The notes: generated by a model not told the origin, from the letters alone. 64,000 bases of DNA from Plebeiibacterium marinum (GCF_026013615.1 NZ_JAPDPI010000005.1:62001-126000); one strand, 5' to 3'; positions 45,843 to 54,102 are shown, counted from the stretch's first letter. Numbers and translations are program-made.

Positions 45843-46446
45843 TTGAAATTGTGTACCAAATAATTGTGATGTATGTTTGAAAGTATATGCTAATTAGTTG
45901 TTTATTAATGTATTCGACAATATTGGAGACTTTATAGTTTAAAGCAATATTATTTAAAATCATTTATTACCTTTGTTGGGCCTAAATACATGTAATGACG
46001 TTTTGACTATTACGATGTTCAATAACACCAAAAATAAAGAGCAACTATGGAGCTGATTGTATTAAAAAAACAAGCATACCTTTTTAACTGAAATTTTAAT
46101 AACCAAATATATACAAAACATATATATGTTCGTTAAATCAGTTAGTTGCAAGGGTGGTTGTCCTTGTATATAATATATATAAAGCTAATGGGTTTAGGGA
46201 AATGTTGTATGCAAGGCAAGAATAACAGCTTGGTTAGAAAAAATACTTTAAAATTGAGAACCAGTTATATAGCTTGTTGATTGAGCTTCAGAGCAAGAAA
46301 AAATTAGTTTTGCCACCGCGCTTCTGCCCTTCGGGACAGTTAAGAAAGCCAACGCACATTGCACACATTTGCAAACCCCACAAGCTAACGCACAAACCAA
46401 AATTTGCAAAAGAGTGCAATTATTTCCAACCCACGCTTGCTTTATG

Positions 46447-46454
46447 TATATTTG
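46447..46454 (+). promoter_or_regulatory. -7 promoter box of the dnd-like operon
   Basis: TATATTTG matches TAnnTTTG exactly, 32 bp before the first ATG (46487). No clear -33 element was found at the expected distance. Confidence 0.6.
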
Positions 46455-46486
46455 TGCAATTTTAAAATAATGTGGTATTTAATTGA

Positions 46487-47722
46487 ATGAAAAATAAAAG
46501 AGTAGAACATATTATAAATGAGATTGTAGACCAATATTGCTATGCTGATTCAACAGAAAAGCCTTGGATTATTGGTTTTAGTGGAGGAAAAGATTCTACT
46601 GTATTACTTACTTTAGTTTGGGAAGCACTTTTAAAAGTGCGTGAAATGCCAACACCATTTCAACTTAGAAGACCTGTTTATGTCGTTTGTAATGACACCC
46701 TTGTTGAAAATCCAATAGTCGTTGAGTACGTTGAGCGTGTACTTAATAAAATTAGCGTCGCAGCAAGAGAGCAGGATTTGCCAATTTTTGTAAAAAAAAC
46801 GATACCTAGATTGGAAGATTCATTTTGGGTAAACATTATTGGAAAAGGTTATCCCGTGCCTAACAATGCATTTCGTTGGTGCACAGACAAATTAAAAATA
46901 AAACCTACTTCACGATTCATAAAAGAGCAAGTAGCTGAAAACAATGAAGCAATTATTTTAATTGGAACTAGGTCTGCAGAAAGTGCAACTCGTGCAAAAT
47001 CAATAAAAAAGCACGAAATCAAAGGGAAAAGATTAACTAAACATCCAAATGAATCAAATACTTTTGTTTATGCACCTATAAAACATTTATTGACAGAGGA
47101 AGTTTGGGGGCTTATTAATAATCACCCATCTCCATGGAAAGCTGATAATTCAGAGCTTTTTAATATTTATGTAAATGCAAGTGCTGATGATTACGAGTGT
47201 CCAACAATGGTAACTAGTAAAGAACACTCTTCTTGTGGTCAGAGTCGATTTGGGTGTTGGACTTGTACGGTTGTGAAAGTTGATAAGTCAATGACAGCAT
47301 TAATTGGAAATGGATTTGAATGGTTAAAGCCGTTATTAACACTTAGGGATAAACTGGATAAAGAGAGAAATGATTTGAAAAATAGAATGCCTACAAGGCG
47401 AGATGGTTCTCCTGCTATTAATGACATGGGTACTTATTGGCCGCATTATAGGGCTTCTATACTAAAAAGAGTTCTTGAAACGCAAAAAGCTTTACAAGAA
47501 ACTAAACCTCACTTAGAACTTATTACTAATCAGGAGTTAATTGCAATTCAAGTAATATGGAACAGGGATTTGTATTTTGATAAAAAAGTTTCTCTAATTT
47601 ATAACGAAGTATTTAACATTAAGCTCGATATGAAAGATAAAGCAGAAAGACAAGAAAAAGAAAACAAACTTTTACTTGAAGCTTGTAAAAATGATGTATC
47701 ACTTATAAATTTTGCTGCATAA
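46487..47722 (+). CDS. dndC: DndC-like DNA sulfurtransferase (PP-loop ATPase with Fe-S cysteines)
   Basis: 411 residues. PP-loop ATP-pyrophosphatase FSGGKDSTVLL (31-41), PAPS-reductase-like GTRSAESATRA (160-170), and the DndC cysteine set: Cys132 (FRWCTDKLKIKP), Cys238, then Cys250, Cys257 and Cys260 in SSCGQSRFGCWTC. DndC activates the DNA backbone and passes sulfur to make phosphorothioate linkages; its cysteines hold a 4Fe-4S cluster. The protein is somewhat shorter than classical DndC. It leads a tight operon. No dndA, dndB or dndD is present; the desulfurase is often a general IscS elsewhere. Confident on family, less on activity. Confidence 0.88.
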   Translation: MKNKRVEHIINEIVDQYCYADSTEKPWIIGFSGGKDSTVLLTLVWEALLKVREMPTPFQLRRPVYVVCNDTLVENPIVVEYVERVLNKISVAAREQDLPIFVKKTIPRLEDSFWVNIIGKGYPVPNNAFRWCTDKLKIKPTSRFIKEQVAENNEAIILIGTRSAESATRAKSIKKHEIKGKRLTKHPNESNTFVYAPIKHLLTEEVWGLINNHPSPWKADNSELFNIYVNASADDYECPTMVTSKEHSSCGQSRFGCWTCTVVKVDKSMTALIGNGFEWLKPLLTLRDKLDKERNDLKNRMPTRRDGSPAINDMGTYWPHYRASILKRVLETQKALQETKPHLELITNQELIAIQVIWNRDLYFDKKVSLIYNEVFNIKLDMKDKAERQEKENKLLLEACKNDVSLINFAA

Positions 47723-47725
47723 GTT

Positions 47726-48691
47726 TTGGCAAAGAAAGAACTACCATATTATTTAAATGTTTTTGGGAAGCTTCGTAGAGACCATAAAAATGGAGGGGCT
47801 CCTCATAAACCTATTTTATTGATAAGTTTATGTGAAGCTATAGCTAATGGACTTATAAATAAAAAACAAATCTATATTTCACCTGAAATAGTAGGATTGT
47901 TTAAATCAAATTGGAATAGTTTAGTAGTTACAAATCACCAATGTTTATTTGCACTTCCATTTTACCATATGAATTCCGAACCATTTTGGAGATTAACTCC
48001 AAATAAAGGTTGTGAGTTATGGGTCAAATCAAAAAGTTCAATGCGAAGTTTGCAGAATTTGACTATCGCAATTAATTATGCAGAGATTGACCTTGACTTA
48101 TTTGAAATTCTTCAACAAAAAGAGAATAATGAAATAGTAAAGCAATTTATTTTGGATAAGTATTTTCCCGATACTAAAGGCAATTATGGAAAAAGTTCTT
48201 ATCTGACAGATATTGAAAGCCAAATTGTTAATGAGGATTCCGAAACTTATTCAACCAGAATTACCGAATTACAAAAGCAGTTAGAAGAAAATTCATATCA
48301 AGAAGAAATCTTTGTAAGGAGTAATGTTTTTAAAAGAGAAATTCCTAAAATTTATAATCAAACATGTTGCATTTCTGGTTTAAGGATTGATAGTATTATA
48401 AATATTTCAATGATAGATGCTTGTCATATAATTCCTTTTTCTGAAAGTAATAATGATACAATAACTAATGGTTTAGCATTATGTCCTAATTTGCATAGAG
48501 CTTTTGATAGAGGATTAATTTCAATAGATGAGAATTACCGAGTACTAATCTCAACAAAGTTTAGTGAAAATAAAACAGACTATTCACTAACTCAATTTCG
48601 TAGCAAACAAATTCAATTGCCGATAGAACAGCGGTTTTATCCTTCGTTAGAAAACATTCGTTGGCACAATATTAATACTTTTAAAGGATGA
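47726..48691 (+). CDS. HNH endonuclease with N-terminal phosphorothioate-DNA-binding (SBD-like) domain
   Basis: 321 residues from a TTG start three bases after dndC; no ATG lies before the conserved region. Residues 10-150 look like the sulfur-binding domain of ScoMcrA-type restriction enzymes: FGKLRRDHKNGGAPHKPILL, WNSLVVTNHQCLFALPFYHM, and FWRLTPNKG. A coiled linker about 165-195 follows. The C-terminal HNH domain has DACHIIPFSE (His234), TNGLALCPNLHRAFDRGLIS (Asn248, His257). Such enzymes cleave phosphorothioated DNA; here it is encoded with the modification genes. It overlaps the next gene by 4 bp (ATGA), so the two are translationally coupled. Confidence 0.78.
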   Translation: MAKKELPYYLNVFGKLRRDHKNGGAPHKPILLISLCEAIANGLINKKQIYISPEIVGLFKSNWNSLVVTNHQCLFALPFYHMNSEPFWRLTPNKGCELWVKSKSSMRSLQNLTIAINYAEIDLDLFEILQQKENNEIVKQFILDKYFPDTKGNYGKSSYLTDIESQIVNEDSETYSTRITELQKQLEENSYQEEIFVRSNVFKREIPKIYNQTCCISGLRIDSIINISMIDACHIIPFSESNNDTITNGLALCPNLHRAFDRGLISIDENYRVLISTKFSENKTDYSLTQFRSKQIQLPIEQRFYPSLENIRWHNINTFKG

Positions 48692-50229
48692 TATTAGGCA
48701 ATCAACATATCAACAAAAATGGTTTAGATTTAACAAAAAAGCTAAATTTAGGCTCAGAAAATCATATTTCAAGAATTGCATTAGCGTATTCTTTAAAAAC
48801 AAAGATTCGATTATCAATTACAAAAGACCTTAAAGACTCTAGGGGTAAGGCTTATAAAGACGATACTTTTTTTGGAAAGTATAAAAATTACTACATAGCC
48901 TTGATGTGCCAACACTACAACTTGCACAAGTCCAATACGGATATAGGAAAATATGTTAAGATGCATGTTGACCATGGTTTAGGCATGATTAATAAACTGT
49001 TTGAGGATAATGTTAACTATTCTGGTTTTGACTTTCTTATTGATAATATTGAAAGTGGAATTTCAGAGCTGGAAAGTTCAAACGTAAGTTTAGAGCATAT
49101 AAATAATTATAATCAGAATATTCAAAAAACACACTCATGTAATCCTTGGAAACTGCTTGTTGGTATAGATGATGAAGGCAAAGAAATCTATTTTACACCA
49201 AATGATACAGTTTTATATAGCAATGCACATATAGCAGTTGCTGGTCAATCGGGTTCTGGTAAAACGTATTTTGCACAAAGAATATTGGAACGAATTGTAG
49301 ATGCAAGTGACTATCAAACAAACTTCTTGTTCCTAGATTTTAAAGGAATTAGTGATTCTGAGAAAGATAGTGATGAGTTTAAAGGTTTCTTCAAATCAAC
49401 ACAGGCAGAGTTAATTGATACTCCAAACAAACCTTTTCCTGTTAATCCTTTATCGTTTATTGATAGTATCAATGAAAACAATAAAATATTAGGTATAAAT
49501 AAATTTGTTGATATTATAACTGATTATGCAGGTCTTGGAAAAGTTCAAGTTCAGCAACTCAAAGAAGCAACAAAGAGGGCTTTTGATAATCATCATGGTG
49601 GAAAATATCCTACGATTCAGGAAATCTTGAGTAATGTTTATGATATTGCAGGAGAAAAGCCATCAACATTGACGGAAATTCTTATTGGATTAAGTGAAAT
49701 TAATCTTTTCGATACAAATAATGATGGGGCATTTTTAAATAAAAATTACTACTTAAGTCTTTCTGGTGATTTGAGTAGAAATGTAAGGTTTACAGCAGCT
49801 TTTTTAATTATCAATTATATCTATAATACCTTTATGAATATGGAAAATTCAGAGGTGAAGAATGAAATTAAAGGAATGCGATATGTTTTGTTAATTGATG
49901 AAGCTCATAATGTTTTTAAAGATAAAAAGTCAAAAGAAATTTTAGAAAAAATACTTAGAGAGATTCGCTCCAAAGGTGTTTCAGTTGTTTTATTATCACA
50001 AGGTATTGAGGAGTTTAATCAACCTTCGTTTGATTTTTCAAGTATGTGTGAAACAGCCTTTCTTATGAATATAAAATCTAAAAATGACTTGAAAATTATT
50101 AATAAATTCCTTGGATTTAGTGATAAAGAAAGCTCAAAAGTAGCTCGTTCTATGGAGCAAATTCAAAACAGACAAGCCATTTCAAATATTAAAGAGTTTG
50201 AAAGAGCGAGAATATTTAATGTTTGCTAA
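48688..50229 (+). CDS. DndE domain fused to HerA/FtsK-type ATPase
   Basis: 513 residues in two parts. Residues about 10-105 match DndE: LTKKLNLGSENHISRIALAY, KDSRGKAYKDDTFFGKYKNY, YIALMCQHYNLH and DIGKYVKMHVDHGL. From about 155 is a P-loop ATPase: Walker A AGQSGSGKTYFAQ (186-193 core), a FLDFKGISDSEK segment, Walker B VLLIDEAHNVF (Asp404-Glu405), and SVVLLSQGIEEF resembling sensor motifs of HerA/VirB4-type motors. DndE is normally a separate small DNA-binding protein and the ATPase role belongs to the SMC-like DndD. A DNA motor in the same chain may replace DndD (inference). Confidence 0.82.
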   Translation: MILGNQHINKNGLDLTKKLNLGSENHISRIALAYSLKTKIRLSITKDLKDSRGKAYKDDTFFGKYKNYYIALMCQHYNLHKSNTDIGKYVKMHVDHGLGMINKLFEDNVNYSGFDFLIDNIESGISELESSNVSLEHINNYNQNIQKTHSCNPWKLLVGIDDEGKEIYFTPNDTVLYSNAHIAVAGQSGSGKTYFAQRILERIVDASDYQTNFLFLDFKGISDSEKDSDEFKGFFKSTQAELIDTPNKPFPVNPLSFIDSINENNKILGINKFVDIITDYAGLGKVQVQQLKEATKRAFDNHHGGKYPTIQEILSNVYDIAGEKPSTLTEILIGLSEINLFDTNNDGAFLNKNYYLSLSGDLSRNVRFTAAFLIINYIYNTFMNMENSEVKNEIKGMRYVLLIDEAHNVFKDKKSKEILEKILREIRSKGVSVVLLSQGIEEFNQPSFDFSSMCETAFLMNIKSKNDLKIINKFLGFSDKESSKVARSMEQIQNRQAISNIKEFERARIFNVC

Positions 50230-50231
50230 TA

Positions 50232-51554
50232 ATGGCAGAAAGTCAAAATATAGAATGGAAAGAAAGCTGGCGCGACGAATACCTAAAATGGATTTGTGGT
50301 TTTGCTAATGCTCAGGGGGGTAAGATATTCATCGGTAAAAATGACAAAGGCGAAATTGTTGGGATTGACAACGCAGAAAAGCTACTAGAAGACATTCCTA
50401 ATAAGGTGAGAGATATTCTTGGGATTTTAGTAGATGTTAATTTGGCAGAGTCTGAGGGTGGCAATTATCTTGAAATTATCGTTGAAGCACAACCCTTCCC
50501 AGTTAACTATAAAGGACAATATCATTATAGAAGTGGAAGTACAAAACAAGAGCTAAAAGGTGCTGCTTTAGATAAATTCATGCTTGAAAAAAAAGGCAAG
50601 AAATGGGATGGTGTGCCAGTGCCAAATGTGTCAGTCGATGATTTAAAAAGTGAAACGTTTGAGTTTTTCAAGAAAAGGGCAATAGTTAGCAAGAGAATTG
50701 ATGAAAGTATATTAACCGAGGATAATTTTAGCATCCTTGAAAATTTGAGATTAACTGAAAAACCATATCTAAAACGTGCATCCCTATTGCTTTTTCACCC
50801 TGACCCTGAAAAATATTTTACTGGAGCATTTATAAAAATCGGTTTTTTTCAGACTGATACGGAATTAATATTTCAAGACGAAGTAAAAGGAAATTTATTT
50901 GAACAAGTAGAAAAGACAATTGAAATACTCTTTACAAAATACATAAAAGCAATAATTTCTTACGAAGGAATTCATAGAGTTGAAACCTACGAATATCCAA
51001 GAGATGCAGTGCGTGAAGCAATATTAAATGCCCTTGCCCATAAAGACTACTCAATGGGTGTTCCAATTCAAATTAGTGTTTATGAAGATAAACTTATGAT
51101 TTGGAATTATGGACAATTACCTGAAGATTGGACAGTTGAAAATTTAATGCAAAAACATTCATCAATTCCATATAATCCTGATATTGCAAATGCTTTTTTT
51201 AGAGCTGGTCATGTAGAATCTTGGGGAAGGGGAACAATCAAAATCATTGAGCAATGTGCTGAACATGGTTTGCAAAAACCAGAATTTGAAAACAATGGCA
51301 AAGATTTTTGGGTTGTTTTCAGAAAGGATATTTATAACGAAAAGACTTTAAAACAACTTGGTATAAATGAACGCCAAATTAATGCTGTTTTGTATGCAAA
51401 AGAACATGGTGCAGTAACTAATTCCATTTATCAGGAAATAAATACTATAGGTAAAACTGTTGCTACATCAGAATTAAACAAGATTGTTGAAAAAGGATTA
51501 TTGAAGCAAGCAGGAAGTAAAGGTAGAGGTTCAAAATATGTAATTGACCGATAA
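50232..51554 (+). CDS. AlbA_2/HATPase/winged-helix protein
   Basis: Start at ATG 50232, two bases after the previous stop; 440 residues. N-terminal AlbA_2 (Schlafen-like) domain about 5-115: QNIEWKESWRDEYLKWICGF, FANAQGGKIFIGKND, YYRSGSTKQE-like YHYRSGSTKQELKG. The middle has the RecG-like HATPase_c_4 region: YPRDAVREAILNALAHKDYS, MIWNYGQLPEDWT, ESWGRGTIKIIEQCAEHG. The C-terminal about 70 residues form a winged helix (NAVLYAKEHGAVTNSIYQEI). These proteins occur widely in defence islands and as regulators. Its role in the operon is unknown: regulator, effector or passenger. Confidence 0.85.
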   Translation: MAESQNIEWKESWRDEYLKWICGFANAQGGKIFIGKNDKGEIVGIDNAEKLLEDIPNKVRDILGILVDVNLAESEGGNYLEIIVEAQPFPVNYKGQYHYRSGSTKQELKGAALDKFMLEKKGKKWDGVPVPNVSVDDLKSETFEFFKKRAIVSKRIDESILTEDNFSILENLRLTEKPYLKRASLLLFHPDPEKYFTGAFIKIGFFQTDTELIFQDEVKGNLFEQVEKTIEILFTKYIKAIISYEGIHRVETYEYPRDAVREAILNALAHKDYSMGVPIQISVYEDKLMIWNYGQLPEDWTVENLMQKHSSIPYNPDIANAFFRAGHVESWGRGTIKIIEQCAEHGLQKPEFENNGKDFWVVFRKDIYNEKTLKQLGINERQINAVLYAKEHGAVTNSIYQEINTIGKTVATSELNKIVEKGLLKQAGSKGRGSKYVIDR

Positions 51555-52017
51555 TTGGCCGAATTGGCCGTTTGGATTTAAAATGGTTTGAATCCCAGAG
51601 AATTACAGGAGTGGCCTACCTCACAGCCAAGCACATTTGTAATTCGCACGAGCCATCACGCGTCCAAAAATTATAAAAGAGCTTGTCTGTCTGCTAACGC
51701 TTTTTGTCCTACCCTAAAAACTAATTTTTTCGGGAACAGCCGTGCTTTGATTGAGTGGATTAGTGTTTGAGAAATATTGATAATTAACTGATAATGAATA
51801 AAGCCCAGCATACAACACGCCATCATAATACATTGCGCGTTAGGAAATTTTGGTTGGTGAAAATTCGGAATTTAAGTAAGGATAATTAACTATATCGCAG
51901 TTACGGAAAAGCGCAACGCATCATATGGCCAATCCGTTGTAGAACATTGGGGCAGTGCAAATTGACAGTCCAATCAATAAAAATATCCCAAATTGGGAAA
52001 ATAACAATTAATTTTCA
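51555..52017. other. Spacer between dnd-like operon and higBA
   Basis: About 460 bp with no supported gene. A short direct repeat (AATTGGCCG twice) follows the last gene. The segment around 51805-51850, from CCCAGCATACAACACGCC to GCGCGTTAGG, resembles 3' cassette remnants often found after toxin-antitoxin and defence genes in this phylum. No integrase is seen. Confidence 0.35.
51986..51998. promoter_or_regulatory. Palindromic operator candidate of higBA
   Basis: TCCCAAATTGGGA is two 6-bp arms around a single base. It lies 20 bp upstream of the -7 box, where it would cover the -33 region, so binding would block transcription. A likely site for HigA autorepression. Confidence 0.55.
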
Positions 52018-52025
52018 TAAATTTG
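52018..52025 (+). promoter_or_regulatory. -7 box of higBA, four bases before the ATG
   Basis: TAAATTTG, a full TAnnTTTG match; the ATG of higB starts at 52030. Transcription from this box would start at or next to the start codon. Confidence 0.65.
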
Positions 52026-52029
52026 CATT

Positions 52030-52329
52030 ATGAGAATTATTGCTTTTAGAACTATAAGAGAGTTTTTCGAGAAACCTGAATACTCAGATTCTGAGGTTTC
52101 ATTACGAGCTTGGTATCATGATACTAAAACAGCTGATTGGAAGAATTCAAATGAATTGAAAGGACAATATAAAAACGCAAGTATTGTCGGAGACGGAAGA
52201 GTAGTTTTTAATATTAAAGGCAATGATTATAGATTAGTAGTTGCTATTGATTATGAATTTCAGGTGATTTTTGTAAGGTTTATCGGAACTCATAAACAGT
52301 ATGATAAAATTGATGCTAAAACGATTTGA
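52030..52329 (+). CDS. higB: HigB-family toxin (mRNA interferase)
   Basis: 99 residues of the HigB_toxin family: MRIIAFRTIREFFEKPEYSD, LRAWYHDTKTADWKN, NASIVGDGRVVFNIKGNDYR, VIFVRFIGTHKQYDKIDA. The final RFIGTHxxYDxID block is highly typical. These proteins belong to the RelE-like fold and cleave mRNA on ribosomes. The gene precedes its antitoxin, the usual HigBA order, with two bases between the genes. Confidence 0.93.
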   Translation: MRIIAFRTIREFFEKPEYSDSEVSLRAWYHDTKTADWKNSNELKGQYKNASIVGDGRVVFNIKGNDYRLVVAIDYEFQVIFVRFIGTHKQYDKIDAKTI

Positions 52330-52331
52330 TT

Positions 52332-52682
52332 ATGGAAATAAGACCAATTAAAACAGAACAAGATTATAATTCTGCTATAAACAGGATTGAAGATTTGTGG
52401 GGAGCAAAAAAAGATACTCCAGATGGTGACGAGCTTGATTTATTGGTGACCTTAGTTGAGTCATACGAGATGAAACATTATCCCATTGCACCACCAGATC
52501 CGATTGATGCTATTAAATTTCGAATGGAGCAGATGGGTATGACTAAAGCTGACATGGTAAAATATCTTGGTAGTCAGAGTAGAGTCAGCGAGATTCTTAA
52601 TAGAAAAAGAAGTTTGACTTTGGGTATGATTAAATCATTATACAAAGGATTAAAAATTCCAGCAGAGATTTTATTAGCTTGA
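52332..52682 (+). CDS. higA: HigA-family antitoxin
   Basis: 116 residues starting at ATG 52332. An N-terminal helical part (IKTEQDYNSAINRIEDLW, DELDLLVTLVESYE) and a C-terminal XRE-type helix-turn-helix (MGMTKADMVKYLGSQSRVSE, ILNRKRSLTLGMIKSLYKGL). It binds and neutralises HigB and probably represses the operon at the palindrome 51986-51998. A hairpin follows the gene. Confidence 0.93.
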   Translation: MEIRPIKTEQDYNSAINRIEDLWGAKKDTPDGDELDLLVTLVESYEMKHYPIAPPDPIDAIKFRMEQMGMTKADMVKYLGSQSRVSEILNRKRSLTLGMIKSLYKGLKIPAEILLA

Positions 52683-52713
52683 TTGATTGAAATATCAACG
52701 TGCTAATAACTAA

Positions 52714-52748
52714 GCGTCCTGCCTGTTTGTACAACAGCGGCAGGATGC
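52714..52748. other. Hairpin after higA (terminator or attC-like)
   Basis: GCGTCCTGCC / GGCAGGATGC stem (one G-T) extended by TGTT/AACA around a 5-nt loop, with a 2-nt bulge. There is no T run, so it is a poor terminator. GTTGAAT follows three bases later, fitting the GTTRRRY core of integron attC sites, but the opposite core is weak. Confidence 0.4.
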
Positions 52749-52760
52749 TGTGTTGAATAA

Positions 52761-52823
52761 CTTAGCCTCTAATGTAGGGTTGCTTGCATGCCCTACACAT
52801 TGTAGGGTTTGTTGAACTAAACA
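52761..52823 (+). repeat. 63-bp direct repeat, copy 1
   Basis: Begins CTTAGCCTCT and ends GTTGAACTAAACA; four differences from copy 2 at 54040-54102. Contains a 7-bp stem TGTAGGG/CCCTACA. With copy 2 it brackets the Fic gene. Confidence 0.85.
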
Positions 52824-53226
52824 TTATTCCAGCAACATTTACCAAACTTCAGTTCCAATACTTGAGCTCTGGAAAGCTTAATGGTTTTAACCGGTACATT
52901 TAGATTTTTACATAGAAGTTCAGGACTGTTGGTTTTGTTCTTAAACCATAAACCGCATATATCAAATTGCAATTTACGCACCAGATAATAAAACATATTG
53001 ATTGAGGAGCCGGATACGGGAATTCTGTATGTCCGGATCTGCGGTGGGGGTAGGTGGAGCAATCCATCATTCTATCCCGATTTGGTTTCATGCAATCGTT
53101 CCAGACCAAAAACAGACTTTTAATAGAAACAGATAAAATATTTACAACTACGGAAATTGACACTTTTTCTTTTTTTTGAATGTGTTGGAATCCCACATGA
53201 AACAAGGTGTTGACTCAGAAATTACC
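52824..53226. other. Spacer before the fic gene
   Basis: About 400 bp without a supported gene; two minus-strand open frames of 81 and 101 codons have no recognisable domains and unlikely composition. I see no further structure except the fic promoter at the end. Confidence 0.4.
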
Positions 53227-53234
53227 TATATTTG
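53227..53234 (+). promoter_or_regulatory. -7 box of the fic gene
   Basis: TATATTTG matches the consensus; it sits inside a small inverted repeat ACCTA/TAGGT that could be an operator. 19 bp before the ATG. Confidence 0.55.
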
Positions 53235-53253
53235 TAGGTAAACTATTTTTGAG

Positions 53254-54015
53254 ATGAGAGTAACAGAAAGGAAATATTTAAACGCATATTTACAGTCAAC
53301 AGGTAAAGAAATTTCAACTTTAATTGAAGAATTTGATTTTTCAGAAGATAAAGGAGGATTTGAATATTTAACCAAATCATCAGCTGTTTATTCGTCTAAT
53401 ATTGAGGGAAATAGTATTGACTTGAATTCATATATGAATTATGAGTTGAATAAAGATAAATTCAAAGTTGGCAAGGAGATAGTGGAAATTGAAGATTTGA
53501 TTGAAGCTTATGAATTTGCACAAAATAATAGTTTAACAGAATCTAATTTACTTCAATGTCACAAGATATTTTCAGAGACCTTATTAATAAAAAGTAAAAG
53601 AGGTAAATACCGTATTGAGCAAGTCGGTGTTTTCGGAAAGACAGGATTAGCATATATGGCTGTAGAACCAGATTTTGTTGAGAAAGAGATGAAGGTGTTT
53701 TTTGCAGGTATTGAAGAATTAATATCACAAGAACTATCAAAAGAAGAGGTTTTTTATTTTGCATCATTAATTCATTTGAGATTTGCACATATTCATCCAT
53801 TTCGTGATGGTAATGGTCGTGCAGCGAGATTATTGGAGAAGTGGTTCATTACAGAAAAATTAGGGCGTGATTTCTGGAAGATTCCATCTGAGGAGAATTA
53901 TAAAGTAAATCAGGCAAAGTATTACGAGACAATAAATTTAGGGGTGAATTTTTATGAATTAAACTATGATAGGTGTTTAGGATTTTTGGAGATGTTGCCG
54001 ATGTGTCTCAAATAG
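53254..54015 (+). CDS. Fic-domain AMP-transferase
   Basis: 253 residues. The Fic motif is complete: HPFRDGNGRAAR with catalytic His181. The N-terminal inhibitory motif SSNIEG (Ser47 to Gly52, Glu51) is the S/T-x3-E-G/N pattern of class II Fic proteins, so the enzyme should be self-inhibited until released. Such proteins AMPylate target proteins such as GyrB/ParE or unknown partners. It is a single gene flanked by 63-bp direct repeats in an island with HigBA and defence genes, with no antitoxin of the class I type nearby. Confidence 0.93.
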   Translation: MRVTERKYLNAYLQSTGKEISTLIEEFDFSEDKGGFEYLTKSSAVYSSNIEGNSIDLNSYMNYELNKDKFKVGKEIVEIEDLIEAYEFAQNNSLTESNLLQCHKIFSETLLIKSKRGKYRIEQVGVFGKTGLAYMAVEPDFVEKEMKVFFAGIEELISQELSKEEVFYFASLIHLRFAHIHPFRDGNGRAARLLEKWFITEKLGRDFWKIPSEENYKVNQAKYYETINLGVNFYELNYDRCLGFLEMLPMCLK

Positions 54016-54039
54016 AAAAAAAAGCACGAAAAACTAACG

Positions 54040-54102
54040 CTTAGCCTCTAAAGTAGGGTTGCTTGCATACCTTACACATTGGAGGGTTTGTTGAACTAAA
54101 CA
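54040..54102 (+). repeat. 63-bp direct repeat, copy 2
   Basis: CTTAGCCTCT to GTTGAACTAAACA, same orientation as copy 1 at 52761-52823; 25 bp after the fic stop codon. Confidence 0.85.

Larger units (their letters stand above)
45241..46486. other. 1.2-kb spacer at the left edge of the accessory island
   Basis: No gene can be supported. Contents: an 11-bp tandem repeat (45658-45712), a heptad tract (45787-45842), AT-rich sequence, and a more GC-rich leader (46300-46440) with repeated GCTAACGCACA-like bits just before the dnd-like operon. The core pepT gene ends before it and the defence genes start after it. Confidence 0.5.

Noticed and set aside
46274-46465. 63-codon frame upstream of dndC
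   Set aside because: It covers the promoter region of the operon, has an unlikely composition and no homology that I recognise.
51588-51770. 60-codon frame after the AlbA_2 gene
   Set aside because: Composition and position suggest a cassette-end spacer rather than a coding region.
52817-53205. Two minus-strand frames of 81 and 101 codons upstream of fic
   Set aside because: They overlap each other, lack domains and run through a repeat; not supported as genes.
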